A stretch of 64,000 nt of DNA from Paraburkholderia ultramafica (lineage in GTDB: Bacteria > Pseudomonadota > Gammaproteobacteria > Burkholderiales > Burkholderiaceae): the NCBI RefSeq assembly GCF_902859915.1, contig NZ_CADIKK010000032.1, forward strand, positions 29,330 through 93,329, written 5' to 3'. Numbering within the stretch: the first letter of the stretch is position 1; every line of letters starts with the position of its first letter. The notes beneath the pieces were generated by a model. It worked only from the letters and a program-made list of their open reading frames with translations, was not told the origin of the DNA and did not search any database. The position numbers and the translations under genes were made by a program. Of this stretch, positions 36,826 through 45,682 are shown piece by piece.

Positions 36826-37746
36826 ATGTCCCTCACCCAACGTCAACAAGGCGCGATCACGCTCGCCAGCGGCGGGCTGCTGATGGGCACGCTAGGCGTC
36901 TTCGTCGAGGAGGCGCGGCTCGGCGCGCTGACGCTCGTGTTCTTCCGCTGCCTGTTCGGGTTTCTGTCGCTCGCCGCGTATTGCGCGTGGAAGGGCTTCT
37001 TCACGCGTGCGCATTTCACGCGCCGCACCGTCGTGCTGGCGCTGATCTCGGGCGTGCTGATGGTCACGCAGTGGGTCGGTTTCTTCGACGCGATTCATCG
37101 CACCAGCATTGCGGTGGCGACGGTGGTGTTTCATGTGCAGCCGTTCTGGGTCGTGCTGATCGGCGCCGCGCTGTTCAACGAGCGCCTCGGGATGGACCGG
37201 CTCGGCTGGATCGCGACCGCCTTCGTGGGTCTCGTGCTCGCTTCGGGCGTCGCGGCCACGGAGAATCTGCAAGGTCATACGAGTTACCTGATCGGCATCG
37301 GCGAAGCGTTGGTGGGGTCGCTGCTGTATGCGAGCGTCACGTTGATTGCCAAAGGGCTCGGCGATTTGCGCCCGCACCTGTTGACGCTCGCGCAGTGCGC
37401 GGTCGGCGTGGTGTGTCTGCCGTTCATCGCGCCGCTCACCGCCGCGCATATCGGCCCGATGCAGTGGTTCTGGCTGGTCGGCATGGGCGTGCTGCATACG
37501 GGGCTGTCGTATGTGCTGATCTACGGCGCGCTGCCCAAGCTGAGCACGCCGGTGATCGCCGTGTTGCTGTTCGTCTACCCGCTCACCGCCATCGCGGTGG
37601 ATGCAGTCGTGTATGGACGAGCGCTGTCGCTGCCGCAACTCGTGGGCATGGCGCTGATCGTGGTCGCGAGTTTGGGGGTCAATCTCGGCTGGCCGCTGCT
37701 TTCATTGATGCATCCCGGCGCGCAGGCGCGGCGGCATGCGGATTGA
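36826..37746 (+). CDS. EamA/RhaT-family (DMT) transporter
   Basis: A 306-residue inner-membrane protein with about ten helices in two EamA repeats. The N-terminal half carries GGLLMGTLGVFVEEARLGALTLVFFRCLFGF, the second begins at IGEALVGSLLYASVTLIAKGL. Members export amino acids or metabolites. It is divergent from the LysR gene at 35838 and ends 67 bases before a strong terminator. The substrate is not readable. Confidence 0.88.
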   Translation: MSLTQRQQGAITLASGGLLMGTLGVFVEEARLGALTLVFFRCLFGFLSLAAYCAWKGFFTRAHFTRRTVVLALISGVLMVTQWVGFFDAIHRTSIAVATVVFHVQPFWVVLIGAALFNERLGMDRLGWIATAFVGLVLASGVAATENLQGHTSYLIGIGEALVGSLLYASVTLIAKGLGDLRPHLLTLAQCAVGVVCLPFIAPLTAAHIGPMQWFWLVGMGVLHTGLSYVLIYGALPKLSTPVIAVLLFVYPLTAIAVDAVVYGRALSLPQLVGMALIVVASLGVNLGWPLLSLMHPGAQARRHAD

Positions 37747-37812
37747 GATCCGGGCGCGCCACCGCATTACGCAGTGGTACCGGCGCGGCTCGCCTGCGCC
37801 GATGCGTGAAAC

Positions 37813-37839
37813 AAAAAACGGGCCTCGCGCCCGTTTTTT
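37813..37839. terminator. Bidirectional Rho-independent terminator
   Basis: AAAAAACGGGC (37813-37823) and GCCCGTTTTTT (37829-37839) form a perfect stem with A- and T-runs on either side. It can end both the EamA gene and the converging yoeB gene, whose stop is at 37840. Confidence 0.92.
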
Positions 37840-38145
37840 CTAGTGGTCGTAGTGAAAGCGGCAGGCAATCACATAGACCTTGCCATCTCTCGGCAGGTAG
37901 ACCAGTCGATCGGCAAGCGTGATACGGCGGGACCAGAGACCGCTTAAGCTGCCGACCAACGCCTCCGGCTTCCCAGTACCCCGATAAGGATCACGCCGGC
38001 ACTCTTCCAGCAATGTGTTGATCTTGCGCAAGACCTTGCGGTCGGTCTCCTGCCAATACAGATAATCGTCCCACGCGTCGTCGGTGAACATAAAAACACT
38101 GTCAGCCTTTGCGGCCTCCTCGTTGCGGCTTTTCTGTTTGTTCAT
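37840..38145 (-). CDS. yoeB: YoeB-type mRNA interferase toxin
   Basis: A 101-residue toxin of the RelE/YoeB superfamily that cuts mRNA on the ribosome. The family core reads FTDDAWDDYLYWQETDRK, KPEALVGSLSGLWSRRI and the catalytic C-terminus CRFHYDH with His98 and Tyr99. The usual protein has about 84 residues beginning just before FTDDAW, so the frame carries 17 extra N-terminal residues (MNKQKSRNEEAAKADSV). ATG 38091 would give a form starting at that core but lacking a residue or two of strand 1. The gene overlaps yefM by 44 bases. Confidence 0.93.
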   Translation of the reverse strand: MNKQKSRNEEAAKADSVFMFTDDAWDDYLYWQETDRKVLRKINTLLEECRRDPYRGTGKPEALVGSLSGLWSRRITLADRLVYLPRDGKVYVIACRFHYDH

Positions 38146-38395
38146 CGGTCAGCAGTTCGCGCGCAGTCGCACTGCCAGCATTCAATTGCGCGATGGACCG
38201 GGCAAGCCGCTGGGCGTTCTTCGATGAACTCAACAGATACAAGGTCTCCTGCATCGCATTGAAATCGTCGAGAGACACCATGACCACGTTTTCGCCGCTC
38301 TGTCTGGTGATGAGCATCGGCGTGTGATCCCGGCAGACGTCGTCCATCGCTTGCTTAAAGCCGGCACGCGCCTCGCTGTAAGTAAGGACGTTCAT
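38102..38395 (-). CDS. yefM: YefM-type antitoxin
   Basis: A 97-residue antitoxin of the Phd/YefM group. It begins NVLTYSEARAGFKQAMDDVCRDHTPMLITRQSGENVVMVSL, the family DNA-binding domain, followed by DDFNAMQETLYLL and a C-terminal tail that should wrap the toxin. With YoeB it represses its own promoter; the TGTACA operator pair lies 152-169 bases upstream. The C-terminus is rich in charged residues (EQTEKPQRGGRKG). Confidence 0.93.
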   Translation of the reverse strand: MNVLTYSEARAGFKQAMDDVCRDHTPMLITRQSGENVVMVSLDDFNAMQETLYLLSSSKNAQRLARSIAQLNAGSATARELLTDEQTEKPQRGGRKG

Positions 38396-38544
38396 TCGCT
38401 ATCTCGATCTGAGAGGTTTCCCTCCAGTCGCTCCTGTCAAAAGTTAGAGACGATTCCCCGCCGCACGGATTGCTCGCACAGCCTGAACAGCCGTTCATAC
38501 GGGCGGCACCGAACGCAAAAAAACACGTCTGAACCACGGCAATC

Positions 38545-38573
38545 ATTGTACATGCTGCTGTACAGAACAGCAA
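38545..38573 (-). promoter_or_regulatory. yefM-yoeB promoter overlapped by two TGTACA operators
   Basis: TGTACA occurs at 38547-38552 and 38559-38564, centre to centre 12 bases, the geometry described for the E. coli yefM-yoeB operator. On the minus strand, TTGCTG (38568-38573) and TACAAT (38545-38550), 17 bases apart, form a promoter that runs through both sites. The leader to yefM is about 140 bases. The gap 38396-38661 holds nothing else recognisable. Confidence 0.75.
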
Positions 38574-38661
38574 ACCAAAAAAGGCGGAGAAATGCGTCGT
38601 CCAACAGATGGAAAGGATGCCCGTCCACGACCGCGCGCGCCACTCGGCCAAACGGCCAACC

Positions 38662-39963
38662 TCACTGCGGCAACACCTCCCCCTTCGTCTCCGGCGCGAA
38701 CGGAATCACAAACAGACCGATCACGAACGCCAGCGCCGTCAACGCGACCGGCACCCCGAGCGTATGCATATGCAGCACCGCCGCGCCGAGCAGAAAGTTG
38801 ACGCCCGCGCCGACAAACCGCCCGAACGACGTGCAGAACGCGAACGCCGTCGCCCGCACGCGGGTTTCGAACTGCTCCGGCAGCCACAGGCTGAACAGCG
38901 CGAAATTGCCGCCGAAGAAACCCAGCACGAAGAGCCACGCGATGAACGGCGCGAGCCCGTTCGGCAGATAGAACGCCCAGCCGAAACTGCCGACGATCGA
39001 CACCGCCATGCCGGCGAAGTAAAGCGCCAGCGTATTCTTGCGGCCGATGCGTTCGGCGAGCGGCGGCAACGCGAGACAGCCGAGAATCGTCGCAATGGAC
39101 AGCAGCCCCGTGGCCAGCGACGCCATTTTGATCGAATCGCCCTTCGCCATGCCGGCGCGGGTCGCCAGTTGAATCACCGCGGACGGTTCGTACACCGCGC
39201 CGGCCCACAAGCCGATGATCGCAATCGTCAACAGGATGCACGCCACCCACGTCCGGCGCCGATAAGCCGGCCCGAGGATCTCGCGCAGCGGTTTGGCCCG
39301 CGCGGCACCCGCTTCGGCCTTCTGCCACTTCTCCGGCTCCTTCACGCGCAGCAGGATCAGAATCGCGACCACCACCGGCACCGCACCGGTGAGAAACATC
39401 GCGCGCCAGCCGAAATGCACGCCGATCGTGTAATTGAGCGCCGCAGCGAGGAAGAAGCCGGCGTAGTAGCCCGTCTGCAGATAACCCGCGCCCATCTTGC
39501 GGCGATCTTCCGGCCACGCCTCCGCCACATAGGTGCCGGCCAACGCCCACTCGCCGCCGATGCCGACGCCCGCAATGAAGCGATAGATGCCGAGCTCCCA
39601 CACGTTGCTCGAAGTCGCGGCGAGCCCCGTGAAAATCGCGAACGTGAAGATGGTGCCGGCCAGCACCTTGGTCCGGCCGAAGCGGTCGGCGAGCGGCCCC
39701 CAGATGAACGACAGCCCCCAACCGACCAGGAACAGCGCGAACAGGATCGAACCGGCCAGACCGACGTTCGCCGGCGTGGCCTCGAAGCCGGAGCGCGGCA
39801 GCAACTCGGTCAGGGCCGGCGTCAAGACGAGTGCGTAGATGAACGAGTCCATCCCGTCGAGCGTCCAGCCCGCCCATGCCCCCCAGAATCCTACGATCTG
39901 CGAACGATTGAGCGGCGTGCGCCGCCGCGCGACCGACGTGCGGTCAGTTACTGAATTCATCAT
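38662..39963 (-). CDS. MFS transporter (metabolite:H+ symporter type), candidate malonate importer
   Basis: A 433-residue permease with 12 predicted helices. MFS signatures are WGPLADRFGRTKVLAG after helix 2, FIAGVGIGGEWALAGTYVAEAWPEDRR and LAERIGRKNTL in the second half. This subgroup imports organic or aromatic acids. Two ATGs (39963, 39960) follow GGAGG; the second has better spacing. It is divergent from the GntR gene heading the malonate decarboxylase operon, and no other malonate carrier is visible nearby, so malonate import is a reasonable inference. Confidence 0.87.
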   Translation of the reverse strand: MMNSVTDRTSVARRRTPLNRSQIVGFWGAWAGWTLDGMDSFIYALVLTPALTELLPRSGFEATPANVGLAGSILFALFLVGWGLSFIWGPLADRFGRTKVLAGTIFTFAIFTGLAATSSNVWELGIYRFIAGVGIGGEWALAGTYVAEAWPEDRRKMGAGYLQTGYYAGFFLAAALNYTIGVHFGWRAMFLTGAVPVVVAILILLRVKEPEKWQKAEAGAARAKPLREILGPAYRRRTWVACILLTIAIIGLWAGAVYEPSAVIQLATRAGMAKGDSIKMASLATGLLSIATILGCLALPPLAERIGRKNTLALYFAGMAVSIVGSFGWAFYLPNGLAPFIAWLFVLGFFGGNFALFSLWLPEQFETRVRATAFAFCTSFGRFVGAGVNFLLGAAVLHMHTLGVPVALTALAFVIGLFVIPFAPETKGEVLPQ

Positions 39964-40143
39964 GCTCCTCCGGCCCTACGGTTGATGTGCGTAACGGGAA
40001 CGACGAGATGGCGCGCGCGGTTGATTGATCCGAGGCGTCCTCATACAACTAAGAAGGAGCAGCCTGCGCGGTCGACCCGGCGAGAATTTTTTCCGGGTTT
40101 GTCCGCGTGTAATTCGCATTTTTTATATATAATATTTGATACC

Positions 40144-40917
40144 ATGAGCGACGCAATAGATGGTTTTCCCCTGGACGAGCCGGCACGCAGCCCGCTTTTA
40201 CCCGCAGCGGCACCGCGTGAGAGCACCTCGCGTGTGATCGCGGAGGCGCTGCGCGCGGCGATTGTCGACGGCACGCTGGCGCCTGGCGCGCCGCTGCGTC
40301 AGGACGCGATCGCGCGGCACTTTTCCGTCAGCGCCATTCCCGTGCGCGAGGCGCTGCGTCAGATCGAGAGCGAAGGCTGGGTCAGAGCCGCGGTGCACAA
40401 GGGCGTCACGGTCGCGCCCTTGTCGGCGGACGAGGCACGCGAGATCTACGAAATCCGCTCCGCGCTGGAGAGCCTCGCGATCGGACTCGCGATTCCCAAC
40501 CACAGCGCCGCGACGCTGCGTGAAGCCGCCAGCCTGTGCCGCGCTGCCGAGAGCGAGCCGGACCCGTCGCTGTACGTCGCGCGCAATGCCGCGTTTCACA
40601 TGAGCCTGTATGCGCCCGCCGGGCGTCCGCAGCTCGCGGACATGATCGGCATGCTGCATCGGCGTGGCGAACGGTATCTGCGCCTGAAGTTCGGCTTGCC
40701 GGTCTACAAGGGCGAGTCCGACAGTGAGCACGCCGAACTGCTCGACGCCGTGCAACGCCGCGATATCGTCACGGCACAGTCGCTGGTCGTCGCGCATCTG
40801 CTCAGTACCGGCGAGCTGCTGCATCGTTTCCTGACCGAACGCGCGCAGGCGGAAGCCGCGCTTGCAAATCAACCGAAGCCGCGCGGCAGACGCCCGCGCA
40901 CCACCACCGGGAGTTGA
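40144..40917 (+). CDS. GntR-family regulator (FCD type) of the mdc operon
   Basis: A 257-residue regulator starting at ATG 40144. Winged helix: ESTSRVIAEALRAAIVDGTLAPGAPLRQDAIARHFSVSAIPVREALRQIESEGW; the FCD ligand domain follows (LSADEAREIYEIRSALESLAI, RNAAFHMSLYAPAGRP). It overlaps the mdcA region start and is the first gene of the operon, so it probably senses malonate or malonyl-CoA. TATAAT at 40128-40133 is so close to the ATG that the transcript may be nearly leaderless; no ribosome site is seen. Confidence 0.9.
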   Translation: MSDAIDGFPLDEPARSPLLPAAAPRESTSRVIAEALRAAIVDGTLAPGAPLRQDAIARHFSVSAIPVREALRQIESEGWVRAAVHKGVTVAPLSADEAREIYEIRSALESLAIGLAIPNHSAATLREAASLCRAAESEPDPSLYVARNAAFHMSLYAPAGRPQLADMIGMLHRRGERYLRLKFGLPVYKGESDSEHAELLDAVQRRDIVTAQSLVVAHLLSTGELLHRFLTERAQAEAALANQPKPRGRRPRTTTGS

Positions 40918-40925
40918 CTGAGCCG

Positions 40926-42614
40926 ATGAACCGACCCGCACCCGCCGAAGCCGCTGTGTCCGCTGCTGCGTCACCACCCGCCGCCCGTTCATGGACCACC
41001 CGCCGCGACGAGAAAAACCGTCGCCTCGCGGCCATTGCGCCCTGGCTCGAAGACGGCGTGCTGCCACCCCACCGCATCGTCGATGCGCTCGAAACGCTGA
41101 TCCAGCCCGGCGACCGCGTCGCGCTCGAAGGCGACAACCAGAAGCAGGCCGACTTTCTGTCCCGCTCATTCGCCAAAGTCGATCCGCAAAAGATTCACGA
41201 CGTGCACCTGCTGATTTCGAGCATCGGCCGTCCCGAGCATCTGACGCTGTTCGAGCGCGGCATCGCGCACAAGGTCGATTTCTCGTTTGCCGGGACGCAG
41301 AGTTTGCGGGTCGCGCAATTGCTCGAAGACGGCCAGCTCGAAATCGGCGCGATCTACACGTACGTCGAACTGTATGCGCGCATGTTCGTGGACCTGACGC
41401 CGCACGTCGCGCTGCTGTGCGCGGAACAGGCCGACCGGCACGGCAATCTGTACACCGGCCCGAATACCGAAGACACGCCGACCATCGCCGAGGCCGCCGC
41501 GTTCCGGCACGGCATCGTGATCGTGCAGGTCAACGAGATCGTCGATGAACTGCCGCGCGTCGACATTCCCGGCTCATGGGTCGACATGGTCGTGCAGGCG
41601 GACCGGCCGTTCGCCGTCGAGCCGCTGTTCACGCGCGATCCGCGCCACATCGGCGATCTGCAGGTGCTCACCGCGATGATGGTGATTCGCGGCATCTACG
41701 CGCCATATGGCGTGACGTCGCTGAATCACGGCATCGGCTTCGACACCGCGGCGATCGAATTGCTGCTGCCCACCTACGGCGAGTCGCTCGGCCTGAAGGG
41801 CAAGATCTGCCGCAACTGGACGCTCAATCCGCATCCGACGATGATCCCCGCGATCGAATCGGGCTGGGTCGACAGCATCCATTGCTTCGGCAGCGAAGTC
41901 GGCATGGAGGCGTATATCGAGGCGCGCCCCGACGTGTTCTTCACCGGCAATGACGGCAGCCTGCGCTCGAACCGCGTGCTGTGCCAGTTGGCCGGGCAAT
42001 ACGGCGTCGACCTGTTCATCGGCTCGACCTTGCAGATCGACGCCGACGCGAATTCGTCGACCGTCACGCGCGGGCGTCTCGCCGGCTTCGGCGGTGCGCC
42101 GAACATGGGCCACGATCCGCGCGGCCGGCGTCATTCGAGCGAAGCGTGGCTCAAGCTGCTGAAGGACCAGGGTCCGGTCTCGCGTGGTCAGAAGCTGGTC
42201 GTGCAGTTGGCGGAGACATACAAGAAAGGCGGCGAGCCGACCTTCGTCGATGAGCTCGACGCCGTCGCGGTCGGAGCGAAAAGCGGCATGCCGATCGCTC
42301 CCGTGATGATCTACGGCGATGACGTCAGCCATGTGGTCACCGAGGAAGGCATCGCGCATTTGCACAAGGCTGAAGGCATCGACGAGCGGCGTGCGGCGAT
42401 TGCCGCCGTGGCCGGCGTGACGCCGATCGGCTTGCGCGCGAAACCGGAGAAGACGGCCGAACTGCGCCGGCGCGGCATCGTCGCGTATCCGGAAGATCTT
42501 GGCATCCGGCGCGGCGACGCCAAGCGTTCGCTGCTGGCCGCGCGCAGCATCGACGATCTGGTGACGTGGTCGGGCGGTTTGTACGCGCCGCCGGCGCGCT
42601 TCAGGAGCTGGTGA
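40926..42614 (+). CDS. mdcA: Malonate decarboxylase alpha subunit (acetyl-S-ACP:malonate ACP transferase)
   Basis: A 562-residue protein that swaps acetyl for malonyl on the acyl carrier subunit. ATG 40926 is used; an in-frame TTG at 40914 lies directly on the GGGAG site. The family is recognisable from RDEKNRRLAAIAPWLEDGVLPP, GDRVALEGDNQKQADFLSRSFA, CAEQADRHGNLYTGPNTEDTP and GFGGAPNMGHDPRGRRH. The first 20 residues are Ala/Pro-rich. It begins eight bases after the gntR stop and is followed by mdcB two bases after its own. Confidence 0.95.
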   Translation: MNRPAPAEAAVSAAASPPAARSWTTRRDEKNRRLAAIAPWLEDGVLPPHRIVDALETLIQPGDRVALEGDNQKQADFLSRSFAKVDPQKIHDVHLLISSIGRPEHLTLFERGIAHKVDFSFAGTQSLRVAQLLEDGQLEIGAIYTYVELYARMFVDLTPHVALLCAEQADRHGNLYTGPNTEDTPTIAEAAAFRHGIVIVQVNEIVDELPRVDIPGSWVDMVVQADRPFAVEPLFTRDPRHIGDLQVLTAMMVIRGIYAPYGVTSLNHGIGFDTAAIELLLPTYGESLGLKGKICRNWTLNPHPTMIPAIESGWVDSIHCFGSEVGMEAYIEARPDVFFTGNDGSLRSNRVLCQLAGQYGVDLFIGSTLQIDADANSSTVTRGRLAGFGGAPNMGHDPRGRRHSSEAWLKLLKDQGPVSRGQKLVVQLAETYKKGGEPTFVDELDAVAVGAKSGMPIAPVMIYGDDVSHVVTEEGIAHLHKAEGIDERRAAIAAVAGVTPIGLRAKPEKTAELRRRGIVAYPEDLGIRRGDAKRSLLAARSIDDLVTWSGGLYAPPARFRSW

Positions 42615-42616
42615 CG

Positions 42617-43687
42617 ATGGCGCCCGCTGCCTTGTTAAAGCGTGCGGAACAGGCGTGCGCTCCGACGGTGCGCGTCGATTCGCGCGGCACGGTTGCGGAC
42701 TACGCGTTGGCCGAGCGTGCCGGGCAACCATCCACACCCGTCACACACACGAATTCATACGGCGCCGTCCTCCACACGTCACCCTCCGACGCGCAACTGG
42801 CGCACTACGCGGTCACCGCGCTGATCGATGAAGCGCAGCTCACGCCCAAGCCCGCGCTGGTCGACCGGCGCGGCAGCGGCGCGCATCGCGACCTCGATCT
42901 CGCGACGATGCTGCGCTCGGCGCATGCGCTGGAGCCGACCTTCGCGGCGCTCGCGCGCGCGGCGCGCCGCCGTGGCGAACCGTCCGCGCTGCTGCGTGCC
43001 GAACTCGCGCAGATCGGCCGCGCCGGCGAGCAGGAGATGTTGCGCGCCACCGGCGGCAGCAACGCGCATCGCGGCGCAATCTGGATCGTTGGCCTGCTGG
43101 TGGCGGGCGTGACCTCGGGTGCGTCCGCGGCGACATCTGCGGGTATGTCTGCAGGCACGTCAACACCTGGCAATACTACGCATCTGAGCGCCTCGCAAAT
43201 CTGCACACGCGCCGCGCAGATCGCCTGCTTCCCGGACCGCTTCGCCGCGCCCTCCGACAGTCACGGCGAACGCGCACGGCAACGCTATCAGGTCGGCGGC
43301 GCGCGCCGCGAAGCGCAAGAGGGTTTCCCGCATGTCATCGACGTCGGCCTGCCCGCACTGCTCGCAGCGCGCGATCAAGGCGTCGGCGAAAACGCCGCGC
43401 GCGTCGACGCGCTGCTCGCGATCATGGCCTCACTCGACGACACCTGCCTGCTGCATCGCGCGGGCCTGCCCGGTTTGCACGCCGGCCAATACGGCGCGCG
43501 CCGCGTGCTGGCAGCCGGCGGCAGTTCGACACCAGCGGGCCGCGCCGCGCTGGCCGCGCTCGAACACGCACTGCTGTCGCTCAACGCATCGCCCGGCGGC
43601 GCAGCCGATCTGCTCGCCGCCACCCTCTTTCTCGACACGCTGGCGCACCACGACGCCGGCCGGAGCCCAGCCCCATGGAACATCTGA
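42617..43687 (+). CDS. mdcB: Triphosphoribosyl-dephospho-CoA synthase
   Basis: A 356-residue enzyme that makes the prosthetic-group precursor 2'-(5''-triphosphoribosyl)-3'-dephospho-CoA from ATP and dephospho-CoA. Recognisable parts are KPALVDRRGSGAHRDLDLATMLRSAHAL, GATGGSNAHRGAIW and GFPHVIDVGLPAL. It is longer than the usual roughly 290 residues because of an Ala/Ser/Gly-rich insert (SGASAATSAGMSAGTSTPGNTT, about residues 173-194) and N-terminal additions. AGGAG 9 bases upstream supports ATG 42617. It overlaps mdcC by 13 bases. Confidence 0.92.
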   Translation: MAPAALLKRAEQACAPTVRVDSRGTVADYALAERAGQPSTPVTHTNSYGAVLHTSPSDAQLAHYAVTALIDEAQLTPKPALVDRRGSGAHRDLDLATMLRSAHALEPTFAALARAARRRGEPSALLRAELAQIGRAGEQEMLRATGGSNAHRGAIWIVGLLVAGVTSGASAATSAGMSAGTSTPGNTTHLSASQICTRAAQIACFPDRFAAPSDSHGERARQRYQVGGARREAQEGFPHVIDVGLPALLAARDQGVGENAARVDALLAIMASLDDTCLLHRAGLPGLHAGQYGARRVLAAGGSSTPAGRAALAALEHALLSLNASPGGAADLLAATLFLDTLAHHDAGRSPAPWNI

Positions 43688-43989
43688 CCTTTGACTATCC
43701 GGCGCAACGCGCCGTCACGACCCGCGCGCATGTCGGCGTGGTGGGTTCGGGCGATCTGGAGGTGCTGCTGTCACCCGCCGATGACGCCGGCGCACTGAGC
43801 GCGCACGTGGTCGTGCGCACCAGCGTCGACGGGTACAGCCACATCTGGAAAAGCGTGCTCGACCGCTTCTTCACGCGCTACGACGGCGCCGCGCGAATCG
43901 AAATCAACGACTTCGGCGCGACGCCCGGCGTGGTCGCATTGCGGCTCGCGGAAGCGCTCGAGGCCGCTGAGGAAGGAGACGACGCATGA
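43675..43989 (+). CDS. mdcC: Malonate decarboxylase acyl carrier protein (delta subunit)
   Basis: The 104-residue carrier holding the phosphoribosyl-dephospho-CoA arm. The attachment Ser is Ser25 in VVGSGDLEVLL. The end of the protein overlaps the mdcD start by 4 bases. Size and HIWKSVLDRFFTRY match the MdcC family. Confidence 0.93.
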   Translation: MEHLTFDYPAQRAVTTRAHVGVVGSGDLEVLLSPADDAGALSAHVVVRTSVDGYSHIWKSVLDRFFTRYDGAARIEINDFGATPGVVALRLAEALEAAEEGDDA

Positions 43990-44870
43990 ACGCAGCCGCC
44001 AGCGCCCATTCCGCGCCGCTGCTGCGCGACAGTTTCATCGAACTGCCGGCGCGCGAACGCGCCCGCTCGCTGCTCGACGCGGGCAGTTTCCGCGAATTGC
44101 TCGGCCCGTTCGACAAGATCGAGTCGCCGTGGCTGCCGCTGCAAGGCGTCGTCTGCCAGGCGGACGACGGCTGCGTGATCGCGCGCGGCACCATCGGCGG
44201 CGAGCCCGCCGTGGTCGCCGCGATCGAATCCGCGTTCCAGGGCGGCAGCATCGGCGAAGTGTCGGGCAGCAAGATCGCCGCGGCGCTCGAACTGGCGCTG
44301 CGCGATTGCGAACGCGGCAAGCTCGTGCGCCCTGTCGTGCTGTTCGAAACCGGCGGCGTGCGGCTGCAGGAAGCCAACCTGGGACTCGCGGTGATCGCGG
44401 AGATTCAGGCGGCGATCGTCGCGTTGCGCCGGCACGTGCCGGTGGTCGGCGTGATCGCGGGCATGGTCGGCTGCTTCGGCGGCATGTCGCTCGCCGCGGC
44501 GCTGTGCTCGTATCTGATCGTGACGAAGCAAGGACGGCTCGGCATGAACGGTCCCGAGGTGATCGAGCAGGAAGCCGGCATCGACGAGCTCGATGCGAGC
44601 GACCGCCGCCGCGTGTGGCAATTGATCGGCGGCGAACAGCGCACGGCGACCGCGCTCGCCGATCAACTGGTCGATGACGATGCCGACGCGGTGCGCGCCG
44701 CGCTGCATGCCGCGTTCACGCATGGTGTGCCGCCCGCGCATCGCAGCGAACAGGTCGACACGTTTCTGAAGCGGCTCGCGCAGATCGATCCCGCCAGCGT
44801 CACGCCGGAGAGCATGCGTGATGTGTTCAACCGCCAGGTTCAGAACGACCCGCGCAAGGAGCAAGCATGA
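43986..44870 (+). CDS. mdcD: Malonate decarboxylase beta subunit
   Basis: A 294-residue carboxyltransferase-fold subunit that, with MdcE, decarboxylates malonyl-S-ACP to acetyl-S-ACP. Signatures are AFQGGSIGEVSGSKIAAALELAL, ETGGVRLQEANLGLAVIAEIQ and GCFGGMSLAAALCSYLIVT. It overlaps both neighbours by 4 bases. Confidence 0.95.
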   Translation: MNAAASAHSAPLLRDSFIELPARERARSLLDAGSFRELLGPFDKIESPWLPLQGVVCQADDGCVIARGTIGGEPAVVAAIESAFQGGSIGEVSGSKIAAALELALRDCERGKLVRPVVLFETGGVRLQEANLGLAVIAEIQAAIVALRRHVPVVGVIAGMVGCFGGMSLAAALCSYLIVTKQGRLGMNGPEVIEQEAGIDELDASDRRRVWQLIGGEQRTATALADQLVDDDADAVRAALHAAFTHGVPPAHRSEQVDTFLKRLAQIDPASVTPESMRDVFNRQVQNDPRKEQA

Positions 44871-45682
44871 GCGACATCCAACTCAGCCGCGGCGCACGCT
44901 GGTTCAACGCGCTTGCAGGCGTTCCTGCCGACCATACGCCCGTATGGAGCGGCGACGCGCCGCTCGGCGGCGAGACCGCGCGCTTCATCACGGTCGTGCC
45001 CGACCCCGCCAACCGCTTTGCGCGCGCGACCGATAACGTAGTCGGCCTCGAACAGGGCTGGCAACTCGCGCGCGCCGTGCGTGATGCGATCGCGCAGGAC
45101 GACGCGAGCGGCACGCGTCGCCCGATCGTCGCGATCGTCGATGTGAAAAGCCAGGCGTATGGTTATCGCGAGGAAATGCTCGGCATCCACCTCGCGTGCG
45201 CGGCCGCGGTCGATGCCTACGCGTCGGCGCGCGACGCGGGCCATCCGGTGATCGCACTGATCGTCGGGCCCGCGATGTCGGGCGCGTTCCTCGCGCACGG
45301 CTATCAGGCCAACCGCATTGTCGCGCTCGACGCGCCCGGCACGATGGTTCACGCGATGGGCAAGGAAGCCGCCGCGCGCGTGACGCGCCGCACCGTCGAA
45401 GAACTCGACGCGCTCGGCGAAACCATCGTGCCGATGTCGTACTCGATGGCGTCATTCGCGAAACTCGGGCTGCTCGATCAACTGATCGAAGGCGTCGATG
45501 CCGATGCGCCGGACGCAGCGCAGATCGAGCGTGTGCGTCAGGTGTTGTGCGAGCAGATTCGCAGCGCGCGCGACGGTGGCCGATCGTTGGCGCACCGGTT
45601 GGAGTCGGCGGCGGCGCGCAAGAATCGCGCGGCGTCGATCGAGGTGCGCCGGCGTCTCGCCGAACAATGGGACGCTGCGTGA
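44867..45682 (+). CDS. mdcE: Malonate decarboxylase gamma subunit
   Basis: A 271-residue partner of MdcD. It begins SDIQLSRGARWFNAL and includes IVDVKSQAYGYREEMLGIHLACAAAVDAYASARDAGHPVIALIVGPAMSGAFLAHGYQAN. Its TGA overlaps the mdcG ATG by one base (TGATG). Confidence 0.95.
   Translation: MSDIQLSRGARWFNALAGVPADHTPVWSGDAPLGGETARFITVVPDPANRFARATDNVVGLEQGWQLARAVRDAIAQDDASGTRRPIVAIVDVKSQAYGYREEMLGIHLACAAAVDAYASARDAGHPVIALIVGPAMSGAFLAHGYQANRIVALDAPGTMVHAMGKEAAARVTRRTVEELDALGETIVPMSYSMASFAKLGLLDQLIEGVDADAPDAAQIERVRQVLCEQIRSARDGGRSLAHRLESAAARKNRAASIEVRRRLAEQWDAA

Noticed and set aside
38608..39954. 448-residue plus-strand frame opposite the MFS gene
   Set aside because: Arg/Glu/His-rich antisense shadow typical of high-GC DNA; the MFS reading on the other strand is unmistakable.
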